Made by a program: the position numbers and the translations under genes. 59,957 nucleotides of DNA from Candidatus Colicola equi (GTDB lineage Bacteria; Bacteroidota; Bacteroidia; Bacteroidales; Paludibacteraceae): positions 1 to 59,957 of the forward strand of contig JAGHRV010000050.1 of assembly GCA_018066175.1 (NCBI GenBank), in the 5' to 3' direction. A model generated the notes under the pieces. It saw nothing but the letters and a program-made list of their open reading frames with translations, was not told the origin of the DNA and did not search any database. Every line of letters begins with the position of its first letter. The first letter of the stretch is position 1. Shown piece by piece: positions 38,392 through 46,608 of the stretch.

Positions 38392-39252
38392 TTATTTAAC
38401 TGCTTTGAAGGACATATCTAATGACTTGACGGAGTGGGTGAGTGCACCAACACTAATGAAGTCCACGCCACAAACGGCATAGTCGCGTAGTGTGTCGATT
38501 GTGATGCCACCACTGGACTCTATTTCTATGTATTTTTTGCTACCGAAGTTACGAATGAATTGTACCGCCTCTTTGGTGCGTTCCGGCGAGAAGTTATCCA
38601 ACATGATGCGGTCCGGGATGCCGGTGGTGAGGGCTTCTTGTATCTCGTCTAAGTTGCGAGTTTCAATTTCTATTTTGAGGTCTTTACCTTTGACCTCGCA
38701 ATATTGCTTAGCACGAGTAAGAGCGGCGGTTATTCCTCCGGCAAAATCCACGTGGTTGTCTTTGAGCAGGATCATATCAAATAAGCCGATACGATGGTTC
38801 ATACCTCCACCTATTTTAACGGCTTCTTTCTCTAAGTAACGAAGTCCAGGTGTTGTCTTACGAGTATCTAAGACGTGGCAACCGGTATCTTCAATGAGTT
38901 GTTGGTATTGATGCGTAGTGGTAGCAATTCCGGACATGCGTTGCATGATGTTGAGCATAGTGCGTTCTACTTGCAGCAAGCTTAGTTGTTTGCCGGTAAC
39001 GCGGAAAGCAATGTCACCGGGTTTGACGGCGGCGCCATCAGAGATAAACTGCTCAAATTGCAACTCGGGGTCAAAGTAATGAATGATTTGCTTTGCCACT
39101 TCTACTCCGGCCAAAATGCCGGTGCCTTTGATAATAAGTTGTTGGGTGCCGATTTGCGTTTGAGGGATGCAACTAAGCGAAGTATGGTCGCCATCACGTA
39201 TGTCTTCTTCAAACCAAATAGAGATTAGTTTTTGTAATGCTTTACTATCCAT
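38392..39252 (-). CDS. nadC: Nicotinate-nucleotide pyrophosphorylase (carboxylating)
   Basis: 286 residues from the ATG at 39252 (MDSKALQKLIS). The longer frame to 39303 overlaps the -7 box, so it is excluded. NadC makes nicotinate mononucleotide from quinolinate and PRPP in NAD synthesis. Family motifs: EEDIRDGDHTS near the start, LDTRKTTPGLRYLEKEAVKIGGG with NHRIGL after it (quinolinate and PRPP binding), LLKDNH, and IEIETRNLDE. No nadA or nadB is in the window. It shares its -33 region with the divergent invertase gene. Confidence 0.95.
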   Translation of the reverse strand: MDSKALQKLISIWFEEDIRDGDHTSLSCIPQTQIGTQQLIIKGTGILAGVEVAKQIIHYFDPELQFEQFISDGAAVKPGDIAFRVTGKQLSLLQVERTMLNIMQRMSGIATTTHQYQQLIEDTGCHVLDTRKTTPGLRYLEKEAVKIGGGMNHRIGLFDMILLKDNHVDFAGGITAALTRAKQYCEVKGKDLKIEIETRNLDEIQEALTTGIPDRIMLDNFSPERTKEAVQFIRNFGSKKYIEIESSGGITIDTLRDYAVCGVDFISVGALTHSVKSLDMSFKAVK

Positions 39253-39299
39253 TGTGTATAATTTTATCCGATTTTTTATAATGTTGCTCAAAAAACGCT

Positions 39300-39332
39300 G
39301 CAAAGGTACATAAAAAATTGCATATATGCAAA
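39300..39332 (-). promoter_or_regulatory. nadC-argS promoter
   Basis: On the minus strand, TTTG (39332-39329), 20 bp, TACCTTTGC (39308-39300). The -33 box is one end of the palindrome TTGCATATATGCAA (39318-39331). Confidence 0.8.
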
Positions 39333-39349
39333 TTTTTATTTAACTTTAC
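39317..39349 (+). promoter_or_regulatory. Invertase promoter, divergent from nadC
   Basis: ATTG (39317-39320), 20 bp, TAACTTTAC (39341-39349), one mismatch from the -7 consensus. Its -33 box is the other end of the same palindrome used by nadC. Confidence 0.65.
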
Positions 39350-39374
39350 ATTTTTAATTCAAAACTTATTTATT

Positions 39375-39998
39375 ATGATCTATGGCTATATTCGCGTAAG
39401 TTCCGATAAGCAGACGGTCGAGAACCAGCGGTTTGAAATTCAAAATTTCTGCAAAGCAAACGACATGGTAGTAGATGGTTGGATAGAGGAAACGATTTCC
39501 GGCACGAAGAGTTACAACAAGCGATTATTAGGTAAATTGCTAAGAAGGACCAAGAAGGGCGACATTATTATTTGCTCCGAATTGAGTCGTTTGGGTCGTA
39601 ATTTGTTTATGATTATGGAGATTTTGAATATCTGTATGCAACGCGGTTGTTTAGTATGGACTATCAAGGACCATTATCGGTTGGGAGAGACGTTGGAGGC
39701 TAAGGTGTTGGCTTTTGCGTTTGGTTTATCGGCCGAGATTGAGCGCACTCTTATTTCTCAGCGGACAAGGGAGGCCTTAGCACGCAAGAAAGCCGAGGGT
39801 ATGTCCCTCGGCCGTCCTCGTGGTACATCATTAGATGTTAAGCATTTACCCTTGTATCATCATCACAACCGGATCATGAAGTTATGCGAACAGGGGTATT
39901 CGATGTATCAAATTGCTCGGCACCTGCATGTGTCGCGTAACACCGTTAAGCGTTATTTAGAACGTTTGCGAGAAGAAGAGTTAGTTACGGAAATTTAG
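39375..39998 (+). CDS. mpi: Mpi-family serine site-specific recombinase (DNA invertase)
   Basis: 207 residues from ATG 39375 (MIYGYIRVSSDKQTVENQRF); the frame extends upstream, but that part overlaps the promoter. The catalytic Ser is in YIRVSSDKQ. The resolvase core continues with EETISGTKSY, SELSRLGRN and GLSAEIERTLISQRTREAL. A C-terminal HTH (YSMYQIARHLHVSRNTVKRYL) binds the crossover site. The start and length match the master invertase Mpi of Bacteroides, which flips many promoters genome-wide. I see no matching pair of inverted sites in this window, so its targets probably lie elsewhere. It converges on clpB with an 18-bp overlap. Confidence 0.88.
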   Translation: MIYGYIRVSSDKQTVENQRFEIQNFCKANDMVVDGWIEETISGTKSYNKRLLGKLLRRTKKGDIIICSELSRLGRNLFMIMEILNICMQRGCLVWTIKDHYRLGETLEAKVLAFAFGLSAEIERTLISQRTREALARKKAEGMSLGRPRGTSLDVKHLPLYHHHNRIMKLCEQGYSMYQIARHLHVSRNTVKRYLERLREEELVTEI

Positions 39999-42032
39999 TT
40001 CTTCTCCTTTGAGTTCTACAATAACAGGATGTGTGGCATTGACGCGACCGGCAATAATTTGTTTGCTGAGTTCGTTCAGCACTAACCGTTGCAGAGCGCG
40101 TTTGATGGGTCGTGCACCAAATTGCGGGTCGTATCCTTCATGAGCGATAAAACGAATAGCATCATCGGTTATGTTGAGTTCGATTCCTTGTTCTGAGAGC
40201 ATTTGGTGAATGCGTCCGACTTGTAGTTTGACGATTTGCGAGATATGCTCTTCGGTGAGTTCGTCAAAGTGGATGATGTCATCAATACGGTTGATAAACT
40301 CAGGTCTCACTTGTGCTCGTAGTTGCTCTTCGGTGAGGTTGCTGGTTAGGATGACGAGGGTGTTCTTGAAGTTCACTACTCGTCCTTTGTTGTCGGTTAA
40401 TCGGCCGTCATCCAGTAACTGGAGTAGGACGTTGAATACATCTGGGTGTGCTTTTTCTATTTCGTCAAATAGGATGACGGAGTAGGGTTTGCGTCGAATG
40501 GCTTCGGTTAGTTGTCCACCTTCGTCGTATCCGACGTATCCGGGAGGCGCTCCAATGAGTCGAGTAGCCGAGAATTTCTCTTGATACTCACTCATGTCGA
40601 TACGGGTAATCATGTTCTCGTCATCAAAGAGGTAGTCTGCGAGTGCTTTGGCTAATTCTGTTTTTCCGACACCTGTTGTACCTAAGAAGATGAAGCTTCC
40701 GATCGGTCGTTTGGGGTCTTGCAGCCCGGCGCGACTGCGTCGTATGGCGTTGCTGACGGCTTCAATGGCGGTTTCTTGACCGATGATACGTTTATGCAGT
40801 TCGTCTTCGAGATTAAGCAGTTTATCGCGTTCACTTTGCAGCATTTTATTGACGGGGATACCGGTCCAGCGAGCGACTACTTCGGCTATATCGTCGGAGT
40901 CCACTTCTTCTTTGATGAGTGTTTGCCCTCCTACGTTGGCTAAGGCCTCTTGGGCGGCTTTGATGTTTGCGTCGGCTGTTTGCAGTTGACTGTAGCGAAT
41001 CTCGGCTACTTTGCCATAATTGCCTTCTCGTTCCGCCAGTTCGGCTTCGCGTTTTAGTTGCTCAATATGTGCTTTTTCGTTTTGGATTGTTGCCACGTAA
41101 CCTTTCTCTTTTTCCCATTGTGCGTTCATTGTATCGCGTTGCGAATAGAGTGCGGTTAGTTGGTCCTTTAGTGCGGTCAGTTTGGTGTCGTTTTTTTCGC
41201 GTTTGATGGCTTCGCGTTCGATCTCTAATTGTTTGATTTGGCGATCCAGACTATCTAATTCTTCGGGCTTACTGTCCACTTCCAGCCGCAGTTTGGCAGC
41301 GGCCTCATCAACTAGGTCGATGGCCTTGTCCGGCAAGAAACGATCGGTGATGTAGCGAGAGGAGAGGGATACGGCGGCTATTAGCGCATCGTCTTTGATA
41401 CGCACTTTGTGATGGGTTTCGTACTTCTCTTTGATGCCTCGTAGGATAGATATCGTAGCGGCTTCGTCCGGTTCGTTCACCATTACTTTCTGGAATCGGC
41501 GTTCAAGTGCTTTATCCGTTTCGAAGTATTTTTGATATTCGTCCAACGTAGTGGCGCCAATGGCACGCAGATCTCCTCGTGCTAAAGCGGGTTTAAGGAT
41601 ATTAGCGGCATCCATCGCGCCACTGCTTTTTCCTGCTCCGACTAAGGTATGAATCTCGTCAATGAAGAGGACGATATCTCCAGCGGCTTCAATGACTTCG
41701 TTGATGACACCTTTGAGCCGTTCTTCAAACTCACCTTGGTACTTTGCGCCAGCGATGAGAGCACCCATATCAAGGCTGTATATCTGCTTTTTCTTAAGGT
41801 TCTCGGGCACATCACCATTGATGATTCGCAGGGCTAATCCTTCGGCAATGGCTGTTTTACCAACACCGGGTTCGCCTATGAGGATAGGGTTGTTCTTGGC
41901 TCGGCGCGATAGGATTTGTAACACGCGTCTGATTTCCTCGTCTCTACCGATAACGGGATCTAATTTGCCATCTTGGGCTCTTGCGCAAAGGTTAATGGCA
42001 AATTTCTCTAAGTTTTCTTTCTTTGTTTCCAT
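39981..42032 (-). CDS. clpB: ClpB-type AAA+ disaggregase lacking the N-terminal domain
   Basis: 683 residues against about 860 for usual ClpB. The chain starts just before the first ATPase domain (Walker A GEPGVGKT at residues 53-60), so the ~150-residue Clp_N substrate domain is absent; no separate reading frame for it lies upstream. The ClpB-specific coiled-coil middle domain is present (about 250-375), followed by the second ATPase (GTTGVGKT at 451-458, GAPPGYVGYDEGGQL). The segment between TSNL and VRPEFINRID is ~20 residues shorter than usual. With DnaK it would dissolve protein aggregates. An upstream palindrome CTAGA-TTT-TCTAG (42046-42058) could be an operator; no -33/-7 pair is visible. 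Confidence 0.88.
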   Translation of the reverse strand: METKKENLEKFAINLCARAQDGKLDPVIGRDEEIRRVLQILSRRAKNNPILIGEPGVGKTAIAEGLALRIINGDVPENLKKKQIYSLDMGALIAGAKYQGEFEERLKGVINEVIEAAGDIVLFIDEIHTLVGAGKSSGAMDAANILKPALARGDLRAIGATTLDEYQKYFETDKALERRFQKVMVNEPDEAATISILRGIKEKYETHHKVRIKDDALIAAVSLSSRYITDRFLPDKAIDLVDEAAAKLRLEVDSKPEELDSLDRQIKQLEIEREAIKREKNDTKLTALKDQLTALYSQRDTMNAQWEKEKGYVATIQNEKAHIEQLKREAELAEREGNYGKVAEIRYSQLQTADANIKAAQEALANVGGQTLIKEEVDSDDIAEVVARWTGIPVNKMLQSERDKLLNLEDELHKRIIGQETAIEAVSNAIRRSRAGLQDPKRPIGSFIFLGTTGVGKTELAKALADYLFDDENMITRIDMSEYQEKFSATRLIGAPPGYVGYDEGGQLTEAIRRKPYSVILFDEIEKAHPDVFNVLLQLLDDGRLTDNKGRVVNFKNTLVILTSNLTEEQLRAQVRPEFINRIDDIIHFDELTEEHISQIVKLQVGRIHQMLSEQGIELNITDDAIRFIAHEGYDPQFGARPIKRALQRLVLNELSKQIIAGRVNATHPVIVELKGEELNFRN

Positions 42033-42131
42033 AGTTGTATATTTCTAGATTTTCTAGTTTATAGAATATCTACAAACCTTGTACCAAAGAAAGATTTATG
42101 ACAAAATGGCAGAAATATGACAGGACGAGTG

Positions 42132-43217
42132 TCAGTACTGTTGAAGATGTGTGTCGGGGTAGTAGAAGGAGAGGATGTCCTGGTAGGTGTGTTGTTGGGT
42201 AGCCATAACGGCTGCTCCTATCTGACATAATCCGACTCCATGTCCCCATCCGTGCCCGATAAGGGTGAAGGAGAGTGGTGTGTGGTGTGTGGTGTATGGT
42301 GTATGGTGGATAGTGAACCAACTGGAGTATAGGCAAGAGGGGCTGAGAGCACGGCGGATGGCGAGTTCTTTACCGATGGTGTGGGTGCATAGAGAGCCTT
42401 TTATTTGGAGGCTATAAATGCGTCCGCTTGCTCCGCGTTTTAGAGGAATAAGATCGATTATATCGCCAAAGTCGATGCCTGTTTTTTTGAGTAAAATATC
42501 GTGCAACTCGCGGTTGGTGTAGGTTACTTCCCAATCGTGAAAGTCCGCTGTTTCTTGGTCGTATTGATTAAGAACAGTTCGTAGAATAGAAGCATCTTGG
42601 GTGTTGCAATAGGGACATTGGACGGATTGCAGATAGGGGTAGTCGATGTCTTCCCAACAAGTGGAGAATAATTCGGTTTTTCCTCCGCAACATTTATAAA
42701 ATCGGCAATCGCAAAGTTCGTGGGAATGTGTAGAGTCTGTGGAAAAAGTCAGTACTTGTCCGGCTGTTTCTCGTACGGCTTGTACTGCACGAGCATTCAT
42801 ACGTTGTAGTCCTTCATAACGCTGACAGTGGTCATCTGCGCAGACATCAAATCCGATGTGGCCACCATCTTCAAAGGCGGTTTGGCGGATATTCTTGCGT
42901 TGTTTTTCTCGTTGTAGGAGGCGAAGCACCCAACTGCGTGATATGACGGCATGGGCTTTAAGCAGTTCAAGAGGGCTATCGGCAGACATTTCGGATGAGA
43001 TGACGGAGCATAGGTAGTCTTCGATGTCAATGATATTGACGGCTGTTTGGGTGCCGTCGGGATTGTGAAGAATCTCGAGTTGCCCTGCAAACTCTTGGTC
43101 CTCGGTGCGATCCCAATGAAAACCTATACCGATTCGAACGTTCTTGAGCAGGAACGTTTTTTCGTTTTGCACAAAGTCTATTTGCGGTGCAGTTAGTATG
43201 CCGATACGTATGTTCAT
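42132..43217 (-). CDS. SpoIID/LytB-domain protein
   Basis: 361 residues. The SpoIID pattern is clear: IDIEDYLCSVISSEMSAD, LKAHAVISRSWVL, a Cys-rich FYKCCGGKTE...CPYC block, and GHGWGHGVGLCQIGA near the end. Family members are peptidoglycan-directed (SpoIID is a lytic transglycosylase; LytB enhances amidases). No signal peptide is evident at this start, which is odd for a wall-active protein. Residues ~300-313 (TIHHTPYTTHHTP) are a low-complexity insert encoded by a 7-bp tandem repeat, just before the conserved GHGWGHG motif. It is downstream of, and probably cotranscribed with, the glycosyltransferase gene. Confidence 0.85.
   Translation of the reverse strand: MNIRIGILTAPQIDFVQNEKTFLLKNVRIGIGFHWDRTEDQEFAGQLEILHNPDGTQTAVNIIDIEDYLCSVISSEMSADSPLELLKAHAVISRSWVLRLLQREKQRKNIRQTAFEDGGHIGFDVCADDHCQRYEGLQRMNARAVQAVRETAGQVLTFSTDSTHSHELCDCRFYKCCGGKTELFSTCWEDIDYPYLQSVQCPYCNTQDASILRTVLNQYDQETADFHDWEVTYTNRELHDILLKKTGIDFGDIIDLIPLKRGASGRIYSLQIKGSLCTHTIGKELAIRRALSPSCLYSSWFTIHHTPYTTHHTPLSFTLIGHGWGHGVGLCQIGAAVMATQQHTYQDILSFYYPDTHLQQY
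42273..42314 (-). repeat. Heptanucleotide tandem repeat inside the SpoIID gene
   Basis: Six 7-bp units on the plus strand (GAGTGGT, GTGTGGT twice, GTATGGT twice, GGATAGT). Because 7 is not a multiple of 3, gain or loss of one unit would shift the reading frame before the conserved C-terminal motif. Confidence 0.85.
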
Positions 43218-43289
43218 TGTATTATGATCCTTGCTTCATCCTTGCTTCTACTACCGATATACTACCGATAAGCACCCGACAAGCACCCG

Positions 43290-44618
43290 TCAAACACATG
43301 ACGAGCACAGGGCAATGCGTGCTTGCAATTCCCATGTGCGAATTCGGTCCTTGTAGAGGTTATTGCGGTTCATTGTTTCGATGTCGCAATTGGCATCCGA
43401 GTTATCGTCCCAGCGTCGGCAGTTATACAGCACGTTGTAGATGCGTCCTATTTGGTATTCTCGGCTGATACGCAGCCCGACGGCATAGTCTTCGCCATAC
43501 TTGGTGGTAGGGAAGTTGAGTGTTCTTAATAGTGGGGTCCAGAAGGCACGAGGAGCACCTAATCCGTTGATACGCAGGGCGTTATTGCGTCCATTGTCGG
43601 GAGTCCATTCTTTATGGTCGATGATGCCGGGAGGAAGAGGTGAACCATTGATGTCGGTTAGTTGGTAAGAGCCAATCACCATGGCGCAGTTTTGGGAATG
43701 GAAGGCATCGATGATTTGCTGTACGGTAGTTGGGTCAAAGTAGGTGTCATCGGAGTCGAGTTGGATGGCAAACCGTCCGCAGAGCGGGTGATGGAAGGCA
43801 CTATTCCAGTTGCCACCGATGGCATGCCAAGTGGGGTCTTGTGCGATATAGATGAGGTTGTCATGTCCTTCGGCAAGGATGCTCTTAATCACATCTACGG
43901 TGCCGTCCGTGGAGTTGTCATCTACGACGATGACGTTGTATCGATAGGGGGCTTGAACCTGCTGACTGAGGGCACTATGAATAGCGTCTCCGATGGTGCG
44001 AACTCGGTTCTTGCATGGGATGACGACGCTCGCCTCGTACGCGAAGTCTCCTTCGTGAATATTGACACTCTTGAAGGTGGGTTTGAGGTAGCCACCAATG
44101 GCTTTGAGGTGTTCGGTAACGCAAACCTCCATTTCTTGTTGTACGCCCCGATTGCGTGGGTCAACGTAGTCAAAAAGTTTCTCTCCGGACTTGCGCGTAT
44201 CGTCCTCTATTTCGTAATATAGATATTCATTAATATGCACTAATGCGCCCATGCGGCTAAGGCGCAAGCGTAGGTCGTACCATCCGGCAAATTGATAGTT
44301 GGTGGACATTTGTTTAACGGTCTGTTGCAAGGCGTCCGTGCGGATTAGAACGACTGCTCCAAATTCAAAATCATCCCGGAGAGCTCCCATTTGATAGTCG
44401 ATGACGGGTGCTGGGGTATTGTTTTGGGTGAATCGGTCGCTATAAACCATAACGGCGTGTGTGTCTTCGGCAATTTGAATCATTCGTTGCTGGGCAAAGT
44501 GCACCCATTCGATGGTTGGTTTGAAGTAAATGAGAGTGAAGGGATCTTTACTTTGTTGGGCAATGGTACGAATGGCCTCAGTAGAGCAGATTCGACCCGG
44601 TAAAAAGAAAGGTTTCAT
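43290..44618 (-). CDS. Family 2 glycosyltransferase
   Basis: 442 residues from the ATG at 44618 (MKPFFLPGRICSTEA); the longer frame crosses the divergent promoter and is excluded. An N-terminal ~200-residue part carries a degenerate GT-A-like region (LIYFKPTIEW, VMVYSDRF, WYDLRLRLSRMG). The full GT2 domain follows (ASVVIPCKNRVRTIGDAIHSAL, VDDNSTDGT, FAIQLDSDDTYF with the DxD site), then GEDYAVGLRISREYQIGRI. It transfers a sugar from a nucleotide donor to an unknown acceptor, perhaps a surface glycan. It leads an operon with the SpoIID gene from the promoter at 44673. Confidence 0.85.
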   Translation of the reverse strand: MKPFFLPGRICSTEAIRTIAQQSKDPFTLIYFKPTIEWVHFAQQRMIQIAEDTHAVMVYSDRFTQNNTPAPVIDYQMGALRDDFEFGAVVLIRTDALQQTVKQMSTNYQFAGWYDLRLRLSRMGALVHINEYLYYEIEDDTRKSGEKLFDYVDPRNRGVQQEMEVCVTEHLKAIGGYLKPTFKSVNIHEGDFAYEASVVIPCKNRVRTIGDAIHSALSQQVQAPYRYNVIVVDDNSTDGTVDVIKSILAEGHDNLIYIAQDPTWHAIGGNWNSAFHHPLCGRFAIQLDSDDTYFDPTTVQQIIDAFHSQNCAMVIGSYQLTDINGSPLPPGIIDHKEWTPDNGRNNALRINGLGAPRAFWTPLLRTLNFPTTKYGEDYAVGLRISREYQIGRIYNVLYNCRRWDDNSDANCDIETMNRNNLYKDRIRTWELQARIALCSSCV

Positions 44619-44640
44619 AATATGATTTGCTAATTTTAGT

Positions 44641-44673
44641 GCAAAGATACAAAAATATTTGCATATATGCAAA
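44641..44673 (-). promoter_or_regulatory. Glycosyltransferase promoter (left half of a divergent pair)
   Basis: On the minus strand, TTTG (44673-44670), 20 bp, TATCTTTGC (44649-44641). The -33 box is one end of TTTGCATATATGCAAA (44658-44673). Confidence 0.85.
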
Positions 44674-44690
44674 AAAAATAGTATTTTTGC
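44658..44690 (+). promoter_or_regulatory. BadF kinase-murB-murA promoter (right half of a divergent pair)
   Basis: TTTG (44658-44661), 20 bp, TATTTTTGC (44682-44690). The -33 box is the other end of the palindrome used by the glycosyltransferase promoter. Confidence 0.85.
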
Positions 44691-44706
44691 AGCAAATTTG
44701 AGAAGT

Positions 44707-45603
44707 ATGATTATAATAGCAGATTCCGGTTCAACGAAGACGCATTGGTGTTTGATGACGGCCAATGGTCAGTCAAGCGATATTGTGACCGATGGAATCA
44801 ATCCTTTTTATCAGACGCCCGATGCGATGCGTAATAGTGTCGTCAATCAATTATTGCCCCAGATGGCTCATCTGATGTGGGCCGGTACAGTAACGAGTGT
44901 GTTCTTTTATGGTGCAGGCTGTACGCCGGAGAAGGCGCCGCTTGTGCAACAGGTGCTTGCATCTGTTTTTAAGTGCTCTGATGTTCAGGTCAATTCGGAT
45001 ATGGTAGGTGTTGCTCGCGGTTTATTGCAACATAAACGAGGTGTAGCATGTATATTGGGAACAGGTTCCAATAGTTGTTTGTACGATGGTGAGAAGATTA
45101 TCAAGAATGTACCATCTTTAGGCTTTATTTTAGGAGATGAGGGAGGCGGTGCTGTATTAGGTAAACGTTTGGTGGCTGATTTATTTAAGAATCAATTGGG
45201 TCAGGATTTGATGGATGCTTTTGTGGAGCAATATCATATTAGTCAGGCGGATTTAATCGAACACGTTTATCGTCAACCGTTTCCGAATCGTTATTTGGCT
45301 AATTTGAGTCGATTCTGTGCAGACCACATAGAAGATAAACGCATTTATGACCTGGTTTATGACCATTTTACGGACTTTGTTGTGCGTAATTTGGAGCAAT
45401 ATTATCAGGACGAGAATAATGTGGAGATTGAGGATACTAAGTCGTTGCCGGTCGGATTTATTGGGGGAATTGCGTACTATTATCAAGATATATTGCGTGA
45501 GGTGTTGGACGATTTGGGATTTACTTTGTCCACTATTCTGTTGGACCCTGTTGATGGACTGAAACGATACCACCGCAAGGATGTAGTACCAACGCAGATT
45601 TAG
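44707..45603 (+). CDS. BadF/BadG-type sugar kinase (GlcNAc/MurNAc kinase-like)
   Basis: 298 residues from ATG 44707 (MIIIADSGSTKTHWCLM). The actin-like ATPase fold is marked by the phosphate-1 loop DSGSTKTHW, then VNSDMVGVARGLL, CILGTGSNSCLYDG (phosphate-2) and LGDEGGGAVLGKRL. Family members include N-acetylglucosamine kinases. The gene sits 1 bp before murB and then murA, both making UDP-MurNAc, so a role in recovering amino sugars for peptidoglycan is a reasonable inference; the substrate is not proven. Confidence 0.85.
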   Translation: MIIIADSGSTKTHWCLMTANGQSSDIVTDGINPFYQTPDAMRNSVVNQLLPQMAHLMWAGTVTSVFFYGAGCTPEKAPLVQQVLASVFKCSDVQVNSDMVGVARGLLQHKRGVACILGTGSNSCLYDGEKIIKNVPSLGFILGDEGGGAVLGKRLVADLFKNQLGQDLMDAFVEQYHISQADLIEHVYRQPFPNRYLANLSRFCADHIEDKRIYDLVYDHFTDFVVRNLEQYYQDENNVEIEDTKSLPVGFIGGIAYYYQDILREVLDDLGFTLSTILLDPVDGLKRYHRKDVVPTQI

Positions 45604-45604
45604 C

Positions 45605-46591
45605 ATGAAGATCCAGGAGAATATATCTGTGCTACCATACAATACGTTTGGTTTGGATGTCAAGGCTCGTGTTGTAGCGGAATATGATTCGGTAGAGGAG
45701 TTGATGGAGTTGCTTAAGCGCTATCAAGGACAGTCTTTGTTGCCGGTTGGGGAAGGCAGTAATTTGCTGTTTACGAAGGATTATGATGGAGTCCTATTAA
45801 TATCGCGTATGAGGCGCGCTCGCGCGATGAAGGAGGATGCACAACAAGTATGGATTGAAGCAGAAAGCGGATTGAAGTTGGATGATTTGATTGCGCAATT
45901 AGTTGATATGAACTTGACTGGGATGGAAAATTTAAGTTATATTCCCGGAACGGTTGGTGCTAGTGCTGTTCAGAATGTGGGAGCATACGGGGTAGAGGCA
46001 AAGGATGTAATTGAGTCGGTAGAGACGATAGAGATAGCAACTTTAATGCCGAAAGTATTTACCAATGCAGCCTGTTGTTTTGGGTATCGCGATAGTGTGT
46101 TTAAGAATGCATTGAAAGGACAATATATCGTCACCAAGGTGGTTTATCGCTTGCATAAGGATGGTCCGCTTTTGTTAGACAGGGTGAAGACTAATCCAAT
46201 GCCGACCACGGCGCAAGAGGTGCGTGATGCCGTGATAGATATTCGCCGCAATAAGTTGCCGGAAGTGGGAGAGACTGGCAGTGCCGGTAGTTTCTTCAAG
46301 AACCCAGTGATTGATTTGAAACAGTTTACATCCCTGAAGGAGCAGTATCCCGATATGCCTTGTTATGAAGAAGAGAAGGGCATTAAAGTGCCTGCTGCGT
46401 GGTTGATCGAACAGTGTGGTTGGAAGGGAAAGAAAATGGGCGGCGCACAGGTTTATGAGAAGCAACCATTGGTGATTATCAATGCCAATCATGCTACAGC
46501 GGCTGATATTGTGGCATTAGCTCAGTCGGTGGTGGATAGTGTGTATAAACAATTTGGAATCAAGATTTCTCCGGAAGTCAATTATATTTAA
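45605..46591 (+). CDS. murB: UDP-N-acetylenolpyruvoylglucosamine reductase
   Basis: 328 residues, type I MurB length. It reduces the enolpyruvyl group to form UDP-MurNAc with FAD and NADPH. Motifs: NTFGLDVKA at the start, PVGEGSNLLF (FAD), SYIPGTVGASAVQNVGAYG, and the catalytic Ser region GSAGSFFKNPV. The C-terminal EVNYI replaces the usual EVRFI-like end. It follows the kinase gene by 1 bp and precedes murA by 17 bp, so two consecutive steps of wall-precursor synthesis are adjacent but in reverse order. Confidence 0.95.
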   Translation: MKIQENISVLPYNTFGLDVKARVVAEYDSVEELMELLKRYQGQSLLPVGEGSNLLFTKDYDGVLLISRMRRARAMKEDAQQVWIEAESGLKLDDLIAQLVDMNLTGMENLSYIPGTVGASAVQNVGAYGVEAKDVIESVETIEIATLMPKVFTNAACCFGYRDSVFKNALKGQYIVTKVVYRLHKDGPLLLDRVKTNPMPTTAQEVRDAVIDIRRNKLPEVGETGSAGSFFKNPVIDLKQFTSLKEQYPDMPCYEEEKGIKVPAAWLIEQCGWKGKKMGGAQVYEKQPLVIINANHATAADIVALAQSVVDSVYKQFGIKISPEVNYI

Positions 46592-46608
46592 CCTCTTATC
46601 TTTTATCT

